This document shows, one piece after another, positions 8,019 to 16,859 of a stretch of 64,000 nt of DNA. The position numbers were made by a program, and so were the translations under genes. The notes beneath the pieces were generated by a model. That model searched no databases. It saw only the letters and a program-made list of their open reading frames with translations, and was not told the origin of the DNA. Numbering within the stretch: position 1 is the stretch's first letter; each line of letters begins with the position of its first letter. The stretch is from Aquincola tertiaricarbonis (GTDB taxonomy: Bacteria > Pseudomonadota > Gammaproteobacteria > Burkholderiales > Burkholderiaceae_C): the NCBI RefSeq assembly GCF_000969605.1, contig NZ_JZUE01000007.1, positions 124,001 to 188,000 on the forward strand, written 5' to 3'.

Positions 8019-8722
8019 CCGGCGGCTGCCAGGTACTCCGCATGGCCGCGGGCGCGCAGCTCGCACGCCGGGCAGTGGCCACAGCCGTAGCCCCAGGCAT
8101 GGCGCCGGGTGCGGTCGCCGAGGTAGCAGGTATGGGTGTGCTCGACGATCAGCGCTTCGAGCGCATCGCCGCCCAGCTGGTGGCTCAGCGCCCAGGTCTG
8201 GGCCTTGGTGAGGAACATCAGCGGCGTCTCCACCGTCATCGGCGCATCCATGCCCAGCGACAGCGCCACCTGCAGCGCCTTGAGGGTGTTGTCTCGGCAA
8301 TCGGGGTAGCCGGAATAGTCCGTCTCGCACATGCCGCCCACCAGCACGCTGGCGCCGCGCCGGTAGGCCAGCGCGGCCGCGAAGGTGAGGAACAGCAGGT
8401 TGCGGCCGGGCACGAAGGTGTTGGGCAGGCCGCTGGCGGCCATCTCGATCTGCCGCGCGTCGGTCAATGCGGTGTCGGAGATCTGGCCCAGCAGACGCAG
8501 GTCCAGCAGGTGGTCTTCGCCCAGGCGCGCGCCCCAGGCCGGGAACTGGCTGCGCAGCTGCTGCAGCACCTGCAGCCGGCATTGCAGCTCCACCGCATGG
8601 CGCTGGCCGTAGTCGAAGCCGATGGTCTCCACCCGGGCATACCGCTGCAGCGCCCAGGCCAGGCAGGCGGTGGAATCCTGCCCGCCCGAAAAGAGCACCA
8701 GGGCTGATGAGTGAGCTTGCAT
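8012..8722 (-). CDS. queC: 7-cyano-7-deazaguanine (preQ0) synthase
   Basis: 236 residues. QueC converts 7-carboxy-7-deazaguanine to preQ0 in queuosine biosynthesis, using ATP and ammonia. The PP-loop SGGQDS is at residues 12-17, followed by [13 protein letters not shown] zinc site is formed by Cys199 in CYLGD and Cys214, Cys217 and Cys220 in CGHCPAC. The ATG at 8722 is preferred to an in-frame TTG 9 nt upstream. It is divergent from minC. The other queuosine genes queD and queE are not in this window, but folE is 1 kb away. Confidence 0.95.
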   Translation of the reverse strand: MQAHSSALVLFSGGQDSTACLAWALQRYARVETIGFDYGQRHAVELQCRLQVLQQLRSQFPAWGARLGEDHLLDLRLLGQISDTALTDARQIEMAASGLPNTFVPGRNLLFLTFAAALAYRRGASVLVGGMCETDYSGYPDCRDNTLKALQVALSLGMDAPMTVETPLMFLTKAQTWALSHQLGGDALEALIVEHTHTCYLGDRTRRHAWGYGCGHCPACELRARGHAEYLAAAGC

Positions 8723-8802
8723 GATGCGCAAAGCATAGCGGCGGCCTGCGGCCCCCTACGTCTGAACACATTCCGCGCGCGGGAGCGGGCGGGCCGCGCC
8801 GG

Positions 8803-8808
8803 TAAACT
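8803..8808 (+). promoter_or_regulatory. Candidate -10 element of the minCDE operon
   Basis: TAAACT (four of six consensus) stands in otherwise very GC-rich sequence between the divergent queC and minC genes, 25 bp before the minC ATG. No convincing -35 hexamer is present at 16-18 bp spacing. The call rests only on the hexamer and its position. Confidence 0.35.
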
Positions 8809-8833
8809 CCGGGTCTTTCCCGACACCCCACCC

Positions 8834-9664
8834 ATGGCCGTCGCTGCCCCGCCGAACTCTCCCGACATCTTCGACCTGCGCAGCGCCGCATTGACGCTGG
8901 TGGCGGTCGTGCTGAAGACCGCCGACCTCACCGTGCTGGCCCGGGAGCTGGACGCCCGCAGCGCCGACAACCCCGGCCTGTTCGACAACGACCCCGTGGC
9001 GGTGGACCTGAGCGCCGTGCGCGACGAGCACGAGCCGATCGACTTCGCGCTGCTGGTGGCCCTGCTGCGGCAGCACCGCATGATGCCGGTGGCCGCCAAG
9101 GGCGGCACGCCCGAGCAGATGGCCGCCGCGCTGGCCGCCGGCCTGGTGGAAGCGCCCGACTTCGCGCCGCCCGCCCGTGCGCCGCGCGCCGCGCCCGTGC
9201 CGGTCCCCGCGCCTGTGCCCGAACCCGCAGCCGCCGCACCGGCCCCCGAGCCCGAAGTGCGCGAGGTGATCCGCGAGGTCATCCATGAAGTGGAAGTGGT
9301 GCGCGAAGTGCGCGTGCCCGGCGAGGCGCCCGCCACCATGGTGATCGACAAGCCGTTGCGATCGGGCCAGCAGGTGTACGCCCGCGGCTGCGACCTCATC
9401 GTGCTGGCCGCGGTGAACTTCGGCGCCGAGGTCATCGCCGACGGCCACATCCATGTCTATGCGCCGTTGCGCGGCCGGGCCCTGGCCGGCGCGCGCGGCA
9501 ACACCGAAGCCCGCATCTTCACCACCTGCATGGAGGCGCAACTGGTCTCCGTGGCAGGCATCTACCGCACCACCGACGTGCCGCTGCCGGCGGACATCGT
9601 CGGCCAGCCGGCCCAGGTGCGGCTCGAGGGCGAAAAGCTCGTCATCGAACGCCTGGGCGCCTGA
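8834..9664 (+). CDS. minC: Septum-site-determining protein MinC
   Basis: 276 residues. MinC inhibits FtsZ assembly away from midcell. The N-terminal domain (about residues 1-110) begins FDLRSAALTLVAVVLK. A Pro/Ala-rich linker of roughly 30 residues follows, then a charged repetitive stretch (EVREVIREVIHEVEVVREVR). The C-terminal beta-helical MinD-binding domain covers about residues 165-276 and includes SGQQVYARGCDLIVL and EAQLVSVAGIY. The linker is longer and more charged than in E. coli MinC, which is common in betaproteobacteria. It is the first gene of minCDE. Confidence 0.95.
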   Translation: MAVAAPPNSPDIFDLRSAALTLVAVVLKTADLTVLARELDARSADNPGLFDNDPVAVDLSAVRDEHEPIDFALLVALLRQHRMMPVAAKGGTPEQMAAALAAGLVEAPDFAPPARAPRAAPVPVPAPVPEPAAAAPAPEPEVREVIREVIHEVEVVREVRVPGEAPATMVIDKPLRSGQQVYARGCDLIVLAAVNFGAEVIADGHIHVYAPLRGRALAGARGNTEARIFTTCMEAQLVSVAGIYRTTDVPLPADIVGQPAQVRLEGEKLVIERLGA

Positions 9665-9727
9665 TGCGCCCGCGCCGCTGACGCCACCGTACGCAAGCAA
9701 GTCTGCACAAGAAAGGACAAGCCACCG

Positions 9728-10543
9728 ATGGCCAGAATCATCGTCGTCACCTCCGGCAAGGGAGGTGTGGGCAAGACCACCACCAGCGCCAGCTTTTCCT
9801 CCGGCCTGGCCCTGGCGGGCCACAAGACGGCCGTCATCGACTTCGACGTCGGCCTGCGCAACCTCGACCTCATCATGGGCTGCGAGCGGCGCGTGGTGTA
9901 CGACCTGATCAACGTCATCCAGGGCGAAGCCAACCTGAACCAGGCGCTGATCAAGGACAAGCAGTGCGACAACCTGTTCGTGCTGGCTGCCTCGCAGACG
10001 CGCGACAAGGAAGCGCTGACGCAGGAAGGCGTCGAGAAGGTGCTGAAGGACCTGTCGGAGATGGGCTTCGAGTACATCGTGTGCGACAGCCCGGCCGGCA
10101 TCGAGACGGGCGCCATGATGGCCATGCACTACGCCGACGAGGCCGTGGTGGTGACCAACCCCGAGGTGTCCTCGGTGCGCGACTCCGACCGCATCCTGGG
10201 CATGCTCAGCAGCAAGACCAAGCGCGCCATCGACGGCCAGGAGCCGGTGAAGGAGCACCTGCTGATCACCCGCTACAACCCCTCGCGGGTGGAAGGCGGG
10301 CAGATGCTGTCGCTGAACGACATCCAGGAGATCCTGCGCATCAAGCTGATCGGCGTGATCCCGGAATCGGAGTCGGTGCTCGATGCGTCCAACCAGGGCG
10401 TGCCGGCGATCCACCTGAAGGGCAGCGACGTGTCCGAGGCCTACCAGGACGTGGTGGCCCGCTTCCTGGGCGAGGACCGGCCGATGCGCTTCATCGACGC
10501 CGAGAAGCCCGGCTTCTTCAAGCGGCTGTTCGGTGGGAGGTAA
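9728..10543 (+). CDS. minD: Septum-site-determining ATPase MinD
   Basis: 271 residues, full length. The deviant Walker A motif [10 protein letters not shown] lies at the N-terminus, the switch I/II segments [12 protein letters not shown] and [11 protein letters not shown] follow, and the C-terminal amphipathic membrane-targeting helix ends FFKRLFGGR. MinD binds the membrane as an ATP dimer, recruits MinC and is released by MinE. It lies 63 nt after minC, and AAAGGA precedes the start. Confidence 0.97.
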   Translation: MARIIVVTSGKGGVGKTTTSASFSSGLALAGHKTAVIDFDVGLRNLDLIMGCERRVVYDLINVIQGEANLNQALIKDKQCDNLFVLAASQTRDKEALTQEGVEKVLKDLSEMGFEYIVCDSPAGIETGAMMAMHYADEAVVVTNPEVSSVRDSDRILGMLSSKTKRAIDGQEPVKEHLLITRYNPSRVEGGQMLSLNDIQEILRIKLIGVIPESESVLDASNQGVPAIHLKGSDVSEAYQDVVARFLGEDRPMRFIDAEKPGFFKRLFGGR

Positions 10544-10547
10544 GCCG

Positions 10548-10811
10548 ATGTCTTTCCTTTCCTTCCTGCTCGGGGAAAAGAAGAAGACCGCCAGCGTCGC
10601 CAAGGAGCGGCTGCAGATCATCCTGGCCCACGAGCGCAGCGGCGACGGCCCGCCGCGGGCCGACTACCTGCCCGCCCTGCAGCGCGAACTGGTGGCTGTG
10701 ATCTCCAAGTACGTGGCCATCTCGCCGGACGACATCAAGGTGCATCTGGAGAAGCAGGATGACCTGGAGGTGCTGGAAGTCAAGATTGAGCTGCCGGACG
10801 CGGCGCGCTGA
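10548..10811 (+). CDS. minE: Cell division topological specificity factor MinE
   Basis: 87 residues. The N-terminus [20 protein letters not shown] carries the membrane-targeting sequence and the start of the MinD-contact helix ([12 protein letters not shown]). The C-terminal beta-alpha-beta topological specificity domain follows. The start is 4 nt after the minD stop, next to GGGAGG at the end of minD. Together minCDE form an intact oscillating division-site system. The next 950 bp hold no intact gene. Confidence 0.95.
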   Translation: MSFLSFLLGEKKKTASVAKERLQIILAHERSGDGPPRADYLPALQRELVAVISKYVAISPDDIKVHLEKQDDLEVLEVKIELPDAAR

Positions 10812-10888
10812 TGCCGCGCGGCGCAACCGCGCGCCGCTGACCGTCCGCCTGCCGCGTGCCTTGCGGCCGGCGGGCCATTCACCTACTT

Positions 10889-11420
10889 CTATAACGCCTG
10901 CGCCGACACCAACACGCTGCGGTCGCGCGGCCGCACCAGGCAGATGTGGCGCTGCAGCCCGAGCCACGCCAGCCGCCGCGTGAGCACACCCGGCGCCTGG
11001 AAGTGGAACAGCGTGAGCTACGGCACCACGCTGATGCCGATGCCGGCGCGCACCATCCCCATCACCGTGGCGAGCTGGTCCACCTCCATCACCACGTGTC
11101 GCGCACGTTTCGGCGTGCGGCAGTACCTGGAGGCAGCCACGCCACGGTAGTAGCGTCGTCCGCAGACGATGCAATGTAGAAGTGCTCGCTGCAGAGGGGC
11201 TAGGCCACCAGCTCGGGCGGGTAGGCTTGCGTGGCGGCCAGCGCGAAGTCGGCCTCGCCGTGGCGCACGCGCTCGATGCAGGGCTTGGACAGCACGTCGG
11301 ACACCCGAAGCTGAACGCCGGGATGGCCGTCCTGCAAGCCCGCTCGCACCTGCCGCGCCAGCCTGTCGCCAGGGAAGGCACCTGACTGGCGCCTACACGA
11401 CCGACACTCCCCACCTCGCC
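10889..11420 (-). pseudogene. Remnant of a LysR-family transcriptional regulator (effector-binding domain)
   Basis: Conceptual translation of the minus strand recovers most of a LysR substrate-binding domain. The pieces are GRVGASQVPSLATGW, then in another frame HPGVQLRVSDVLSKPCIERV and GEADFALAATQ, and then after a further shift MEVDQLATVMGMVRAGIGI followed by the C-terminal LVRPRDRSVLVSAQAL. There are in-frame TAG codons at 11200-11202 and 11018-11020 and at least two frame changes (near 11350 and 11100). No HTH domain can be found upstream. The gene is clearly dead. The target is unknown, and no adjacent catabolic gene remains. Confidence 0.8.
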
Positions 11421-11758
11421 GCCGGCGACACCCGGCCTTCGCTGGAAGCGCTCTACGCCATCACTCAAGCCGGCTGGTTGGCTGCGGTCAGCGCCGCCGC
11501 GGACGGGCTGGTGGCGCAGCGGCTGCAGCTACTTCGGGCGGCGGCGCCGCAGGTGCGGCAGGCAGCGGGGAGTTGGGTATTGCCGTAGTTGCAGCCGCTC
11601 GCTGTTGGCCGCATGACACGGCCAACGGCTGACTCGACGACGAAGACTTGGCCTGCAGACGCAGCGCTGCGAGGATGCGGCCCCGCGGCAAGACAACCTC
11701 GACATGCCGCGACGGCCGATGCTCGTTCCCAGATTGGCGACCGCCCTGGGCAACGACC
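11421..11758. other. Intergenic stretch without a recognisable gene
   Basis: Several short frames are open on both strands, but none shows a recognisable family pattern, a start with a ribosome-binding site, or the strong codon bias of the neighbours. It lies between the decayed LysR gene and the first exopolysaccharide gene and is probably degraded DNA at the edge of the locus. Confidence 0.5.
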
Positions 11759-12838
11759 ATGCAGACCAAACTCACTCGACTGGAATCGATTCGCGGCTTT
11801 GCGGCACTCTACGTGTTTGCGGGGCACTATCTCCTTCACCGCGTGCTGACCAAGTCCGGGCCGCTCGCCCTGCCGTTCCGCTTCGGGCAGGAGGCCGTCA
11901 TTGCCTTCTTTCTTATCTCAGGCTTCGTCATCCAGCATTCGTTTGCACAGCGGCCGCCGACAAGCTTCCTTTCCTACCTGGCACGTCGGGCGCGGCGCAT
12001 CTATCCCATCTACCTGCTGGCGCTGGCTGTGTCGTTCGCCTTGGGCGAGCCGCCGACAGGGCGCGCTGCAGACGCAGCATGGCAGTGGGCGGGCAACCTG
12101 CTGATGCTCCAGGACTTCGCCTCCGGCAAGCCGGGCGTGTGGGTGTCCCCGCTCGGCGGCAATGCATCGCTGTGGTCCTTGTCGTACGAGTGGTGGTTCT
12201 ATGTACTGTTCTTTCCGGTCGCCACGCTCCTGCCCAGCCGCCTGCAACTGCACGGCGTCGCGCTGCTGTCGTTGCTCGGATTCGCCTCGTACCAATGGAT
12301 GCCCAATCAGGCTTCCCTGTTCGCGACCTACTTCGTCGTCTGGTGGGCCGGAGTCGAACTGGCGAAGACCTATGCAACGGACGGGCGCATTACGCTGGCT
12401 TCGCAACGAGGGCTGCTGCTGTACCTTGCAGGCTTTGCGCTGCTGCTTGCCGTGCCCTGCGCTGCGCAGCGACTCCGAGGTGAGTCCTTGTCCTTTGGCG
12501 AGCACCCGGTGCTGGAACTGCGTCACTTTCTGGCTGCGCTGGTCATCGTGGCCGCAGCGATCGTCTGGTCGAAGTACCGCTGGCGCTTCTTCGACCAGAC
12601 GCTCGGCCCCTTTACGGCCTTGGCACCGCTGTCGTATGGGCTTTATGTCTTCCATTACCCCGTGGCGGTGTCGGCCACCTGGCTGGACGGGGTGAGCGCG
12701 CCATGGCTAGCAGGCGTGGCCTATGTACTGACCGCGCTTGGACTGGCAGCGTGGGCCGAGGGACCGTTCCAAGCCTGGGTAAATCGCAGATTCAGGCGCC
12801 TGCGCTCTCACAATGCAACGCCTCCACCGTCGAAGTGA
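11759..12838 (+). CDS. Acyltransferase-3 family membrane O-acyltransferase (OafA-like)
   Basis: 359 residues with about ten transmembrane segments. It begins with RLESIRGFAALYVFAGHYLL, the acyltransferase-3 N-terminal pattern in which the helix-1 His is catalytic. FFLISGFVI and a second conserved region RRARRIYPIYL follow. Such enzymes transfer acetyl or other acyl groups to surface sugars at the inner membrane, so this one probably decorates the polysaccharide made by the following genes. The ATG at 11759 is chosen because it begins the conserved domain; the frame extends upstream without support. Its base composition and codon use look somewhat less GC-rich than the genes after it, which hints at separate acquisition. 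Confidence 0.88.
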   Translation: MQTKLTRLESIRGFAALYVFAGHYLLHRVLTKSGPLALPFRFGQEAVIAFFLISGFVIQHSFAQRPPTSFLSYLARRARRIYPIYLLALAVSFALGEPPTGRAADAAWQWAGNLLMLQDFASGKPGVWVSPLGGNASLWSLSYEWWFYVLFFPVATLLPSRLQLHGVALLSLLGFASYQWMPNQASLFATYFVVWWAGVELAKTYATDGRITLASQRGLLLYLAGFALLLAVPCAAQRLRGESLSFGEHPVLELRHFLAALVIVAAAIVWSKYRWRFFDQTLGPFTALAPLSYGLYVFHYPVAVSATWLDGVSAPWLAGVAYVLTALGLAAWAEGPFQAWVNRRFRRLRSHNATPPPSK

Positions 12839-12928
12839 TGATAATGCGAGTAAATTCATCACATTGACGTTCGACATGGCTGTGGCAACCTTCACGCTCT
12901 CGTCCAATCGCCGCTTCGCCGCGGTCCG

Positions 12929-14215
12929 GTGACGACCGCAGTCCGCGCGCGGCTGGCGCGTGGCATCGGTGCCAATGCCTTCGGGCAGGCGCTGTCCATT
13001 GCCATCCAGCTCGCCTCCCTGCCGCTGTTCCTCGGCCGTTGGGATCTGCCGACCTACGGCATCTGGCTGATGCTGTCTGCACTGCCCGGCTATCTCTCGA
13101 TGGCCGATGCCGGCATGGTGACCGCAGCCGGCAACCGGATGACCATGGCCGTCGGCCGTGGCGACGTGGCGCAGGCGCGCACGGTGTTCCACAGCGCAAC
13201 GGTGTTCGTCACCGGCGTGTGCGTAGCAGCAGGTGCGCTGTTGGCGGCGGGCCTGGCCTGGCTGCCGCTGCCTGGCCTGTTGCAGCCGCCCGGCGCGGCC
13301 CTGGCCGTCGGTTGCCTCGGTGCCGGGGTGCTGGTGGCCTTCTGGGGCGGGCTTGCGCATCAGCTGGTCCGAGCCACAGGCCGCAACGCGCAGGGCGAGA
13401 TGGCCACGCATCTCGTGCGGCTGGCCGAATGGCTGGGGCAGCTCGGCGGCCTGTTCACCTTCGGCTCGCTGCTGTCGACGGCACTGGGCGGACTGTTGAT
13501 GCGGGTGGTGGGTACCGCCATTGCGGCGCGCCTGGCGCGGCGCGGCAGCGGCAGCATCGACTGGGGCTTCGCCCGGGCCGACGCGGCCGTGCTGCGTGGC
13601 CTGTGGCGGCCCGCGGCCGGCTTCATGCTGATTCCCGCGGCCAACGCCTTGAGCCTCCAGGGCATGACGCTGCTGGTCGGTCACCTGCTCGGCCCGGCAG
13701 CGGTGGCCGTGTTCAACACCTACCGCACGCTGGCCCGCGTGGTGGTGCAGGCCACCTCCGCCTTCAGCTTCGCGCTGTGGCCTGAGTTCGCACGGGCCTA
13801 CGGGGCCGAGGGTGCGCGGGGCGTGGCACCGCTGTACCACCGCGCCCGCCGCACCGGCCTGTGGATCGCAGCCGTCGCCGTGGCGGCCGTCGGGCTCGGC
13901 AGCCCGTGGCTGCTGGCACTGTGGACGCACGGCAAGATCGAGTTCTTGCTGGCGCCGATGGGCGCGATGCTGGCCTACGCCACCGTGGCCAGCGCCACGC
14001 ACGTGCCGCGCGTGCTGCTGCTGTCCACCAGCCGGCACGAGGGGCTGGTGTGGGCGGGCATCGCCAGCGCGGTGGCGGGCCTGCTGGTGGCCAGCCAGCT
14101 GACGTCATGGTCAGGCCTGCTCGGTGCCGCCCTGGCCATGGCCTTGGCCGATGCGCTCACGGGCGCCGCCGCACTCCGCGGCGCTGATCGCCTGCTGCGG
14201 GAGCCGGCCGCGTGA
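12929..14215 (+). CDS. Polysaccharide flippase-like membrane protein (Wzx/MATE-type)
   Basis: 428 residues with about twelve hydrophobic segments, starting at a GTG. The N-terminal GIGANAFGQALSIAIQLASL and the following RWDLPTYGIWLMLSALPGYLSMADAG resemble the first two helices of Wzx-type lipid-linked oligosaccharide flippases. The role would be to flip undecaprenyl-linked repeat units across the inner membrane. It is the only flippase candidate in the locus. Its TGA overlaps the GTG start of the next glycosyltransferase by 4 nt, so translation is coupled. The 90-nt gap upstream holds an AT-richer stretch but no convincing promoter. Confidence 0.85.
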   Translation: MTTAVRARLARGIGANAFGQALSIAIQLASLPLFLGRWDLPTYGIWLMLSALPGYLSMADAGMVTAAGNRMTMAVGRGDVAQARTVFHSATVFVTGVCVAAGALLAAGLAWLPLPGLLQPPGAALAVGCLGAGVLVAFWGGLAHQLVRATGRNAQGEMATHLVRLAEWLGQLGGLFTFGSLLSTALGGLLMRVVGTAIAARLARRGSGSIDWGFARADAAVLRGLWRPAAGFMLIPAANALSLQGMTLLVGHLLGPAAVAVFNTYRTLARVVVQATSAFSFALWPEFARAYGAEGARGVAPLYHRARRTGLWIAAVAVAAVGLGSPWLLALWTHGKIEFLLAPMGAMLAYATVASATHVPRVLLLSTSRHEGLVWAGIASAVAGLLVASQLTSWSGLLGAALAMALADALTGAAALRGADRLLREPAA

Positions 14216-15252
14216 AGATCCTGTACCTCGGCCCGCGCAGCGGCACCTGCCTGGACCGGGCGCGCGCCTACGAACGTCTGGGTCACGAAGTGCAGCACCT
14301 CGACCTACGGTCCCTGCTGCCCGCTTCGCCTTGGCTCGACCGTGCCGCCTGGCGCTTCGGCGGCCGTTGGCTGGGCCGCCTTCTCTGCAGTGCGTTGGCG
14401 CACCGGCTCGCAGGGCAGCGCTATGCGCTGTGCCACGTCGACGGCGGTGCGCTCGCCGGGCCACAGGTGCTGCGGCTGCTGCGCAGCCATGCCGACGTGC
14501 TCGTGAACTACAACATCGACGACCCGTTCGGCGGCCGCGACGGGCGCCGCTTTGCTGCCTATCTGCACGGGCTGCCGTTCTATGACCTGGCGGTGGTGAT
14601 GCGAACGGCCAACGTGGCCGAGGCGCAGGCGCACGGCGCGCGGCGTGTGCTGCGGGTGTTCATGTCCGCGGACGAGGTGAGCCATGCACCGCGGCAGCCG
14701 ACACCCGCCCAGCAGCAGACATGGCGCAGCGACGTGCTGTTCGTCGGCACCTGGATGCCGGAACGCGGGCCCTTCCTCGCCGGGCTGCTGGCGCAAGGCG
14801 TGCCGCTATCGATCCGGGGTGCCCACTGGCAGAAGGCGCCGGAATGGCCGCTGCTTCAACCGCATTGGCGGGGCGGGCCGATCGTGGGCGACGACTACGC
14901 GCTCGCGCTGCAATGCGCGCGGGTAAACCTCGGCCTGTTGTCGGTGGGCAACCGGGATGAACACACGACCCGTTCCGTCGAAGTGCCCGCTCTCGGCGGA
15001 CTGCTCTGTGCCCAGCGCACGCCCGAGCATGCGGCGCTATACCGCGACGGTGTCGAGGCCTTGCTGTGGTCGGATGCCGCAGAGTGCGCCCGGCATTGCC
15101 GCCAGGCGCTGCAGGACGAGGCCTGGGCCGCACGCATCGCCGCCGCCGGCCGACGGCGCGCCAAGGCCAACGGCCACTTCAACGAGACGGTGCTGCTGCG
15201 CATCCTCGATGCGGTGGGCCTGCCGGCCGCGCCGGCGTTGGCGGACACATGA
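14212..15252 (+). CDS. CgeB-like glycosyltransferase
   Basis: 346 residues beginning MKILYLGPRSGTC from a GTG that overlaps the flippase stop. The C-terminal half contains the CgeB/GT-B pattern NLGLLSVGNRDEHTTRSVEV and a following LGGLLCAQRTPEHAALY, which corresponds to a nucleotide-sugar-binding lobe. It is cytoplasmic and probably adds one sugar to the lipid-linked repeat unit; donor and acceptor are unknown. The stop overlaps the start of the next membrane protein by 4 nt (ATGA). Confidence 0.8.
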   Translation: MKILYLGPRSGTCLDRARAYERLGHEVQHLDLRSLLPASPWLDRAAWRFGGRWLGRLLCSALAHRLAGQRYALCHVDGGALAGPQVLRLLRSHADVLVNYNIDDPFGGRDGRRFAAYLHGLPFYDLAVVMRTANVAEAQAHGARRVLRVFMSADEVSHAPRQPTPAQQQTWRSDVLFVGTWMPERGPFLAGLLAQGVPLSIRGAHWQKAPEWPLLQPHWRGGPIVGDDYALALQCARVNLGLLSVGNRDEHTTRSVEVPALGGLLCAQRTPEHAALYRDGVEALLWSDAAECARHCRQALQDEAWAARIAAAGRRRAKANGHFNETVLLRILDAVGLPAAPALADT

Positions 15253-16859
15253 CAAGCAGCGGACGCCACGCACCCGTCCTGCCGCTGGCCTGGCTCATGC
15301 TGGTCGTCGGGCAGGCCTTGGCCACCTGGACGTGGGAAGCCGCGGCCTGTGCGCTGATGGCCGCGGCCGGCGCAGGCATCGGCCTTCGGCACGCGCTGTC
15401 GCCACGGTTGCTGCGGCTGGCGCCGGTGTCCAGCCTGAGCCTGGCGGGCTACAGCACCTTCCACTTCGTCCTGCCGCCGCTGGTGACGGCGATGGAAGGG
15501 CAGCCGCTCACCACGCACCTGGAACGGCCGACCGACGTGCTGCTGCATGCACTGGTGTGCCTGCTGGCGCTGATCGTGTCGCACCGCGTCTATCTGGGCA
15601 GCGGCCTGCTGCAGGCAGCCCGGCAGACCCTGTGCGGGCGCCTGTATGGACCGCTAGGCCTGTTCCGCATGCCGCCGCCGGCACACCTCTTCGCCATGGG
15701 TGCAATGGGGCTGCTGGCCGCCGCGTGGCTGACCTTCACCCTCGGTGCAGCCCAGCTCCACGAGGCGGAGTCCGGCATCGTCACCAAGCTGATGCAGGGC
15801 CTGTACCCGCTCGCCTGGGTGCCGCTGGCGCTGATGGTGCAGCCACTCGTCGACCGCCGACCCATGCCGCCTGGCCAGTGGCCTGTGCTGCTGCTGTACG
15901 CGCTGGCGGTGGCCCTGGTAGGTCTGGGCCGCAACAGTCGGTCGGCCGTGCTGATCGGCTTCGTTTCCATCGGCATCGCTTGGGCCTACCTGGCACTGAT
16001 CGATCCGCAACGCAGGGCCAGCGCCTTCTCGACTCGGCGCCTCGTGCTGGCGGCGGTGGTGGTGTGGGTGGCCGGCGGCCCGCTGGCCGATTTGGCCACG
16101 AGCATGGTGATCGCGCGGGAAGAACGCGCTGAGGTCAGTGCCTTGCAGGTGATCCAGACGACCACGTCGGTATTTCTCGACAAGGAACGCATCCGCAGCT
16201 TCCGTGCCGCCGAGGGCGGCTCCAGCAACGAATTCTGGGACGAACGCTACGTCGACAACGTGTTCGCCAGCCGGCTGTGCAACCTGCGCTTCGCGGATGC
16301 GACGCTGGTGCTGGCGCACGAGTTGGATGCGGCGCAATCCGCCTCGCTGCGGTCGCTGGAATGGCAGCGCGTGGTCGGGCTGCTGCCGCGGCCGATCCTG
16401 GAGCAGGTGTCGCCCGAGACGGACAAGGACTTCGTCAACTCGGGCTCGGGCGGCGACCTTCTCTTGTTCGTGGCCACCAATGCACCTCGGGCGATGGGCG
16501 GCTTTCGCACGGGGTCGATCTTCGCCAGCGGCTATGGGCAGTTCGGCTGGTTCTACGTGCCGCTGCTGATGCTGCTGGCGCTGTTCACCTTCACCCTGGT
16601 GGACGCCTTGACGCGCCGGGTCGCCGACCCCGCGGCGCCAGGCGGATGGAGCCCCGTCTTCAGCCCGATGCTGGTGGTGTCGCTCTTCACCTGGTGCTAC
16701 TACTTCACCAGCGCCGCCACCGGTGCCGAATCGATGTCGGAACTGCTGGCCTACCTGGTGCGCGGCTGGGTGCAGGACGCGCTCGTCTACGCCACGGTGT
16801 TCTGGCTGTCCGCCGCGCTGGTGATGGTCGGCGGGCTGGGCAGGAAGGCGCCCACATGA
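15249..16859 (+). CDS. Wzy-type polysaccharide polymerase-like membrane protein
   Basis: 536 residues with ten or more hydrophobic segments and one large polar region (about residues 290-420) that would form the periplasmic loop typical of Wzy polymerases. The segment LVGLGRNSRSAVLIGFVS before that loop and GSIFASGYGQFGWFYVPLL after it recall oligosaccharide repeat-unit polymerases. Sequence conservation in this class is poor, so the assignment rests on topology and on position between glycosyltransferases. A second polymerase/ligase-like gene lies at 24.4 kb. Both ends overlap their neighbours by 4 nt. Confidence 0.7.
   Translation: MTSSGRHAPVLPLAWLMLVVGQALATWTWEAAACALMAAAGAGIGLRHALSPRLLRLAPVSSLSLAGYSTFHFVLPPLVTAMEGQPLTTHLERPTDVLLHALVCLLALIVSHRVYLGSGLLQAARQTLCGRLYGPLGLFRMPPPAHLFAMGAMGLLAAAWLTFTLGAAQLHEAESGIVTKLMQGLYPLAWVPLALMVQPLVDRRPMPPGQWPVLLLYALAVALVGLGRNSRSAVLIGFVSIGIAWAYLALIDPQRRASAFSTRRLVLAAVVVWVAGGPLADLATSMVIAREERAEVSALQVIQTTTSVFLDKERIRSFRAAEGGSSNEFWDERYVDNVFASRLCNLRFADATLVLAHELDAAQSASLRSLEWQRVVGLLPRPILEQVSPETDKDFVNSGSGGDLLLFVATNAPRAMGGFRTGSIFASGYGQFGWFYVPLLMLLALFTFTLVDALTRRVADPAAPGGWSPVFSPMLVVSLFTWCYYFTSAATGAESMSELLAYLVRGWVQDALVYATVFWLSAALVMVGGLGRKAPT

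Noticed and set aside
10812-11758. Several short plus-strand frames between minE and the acyltransferase
   Set aside because: No ribosome-binding site or family pattern. Part of the region reads as a decayed LysR gene on the other strand.
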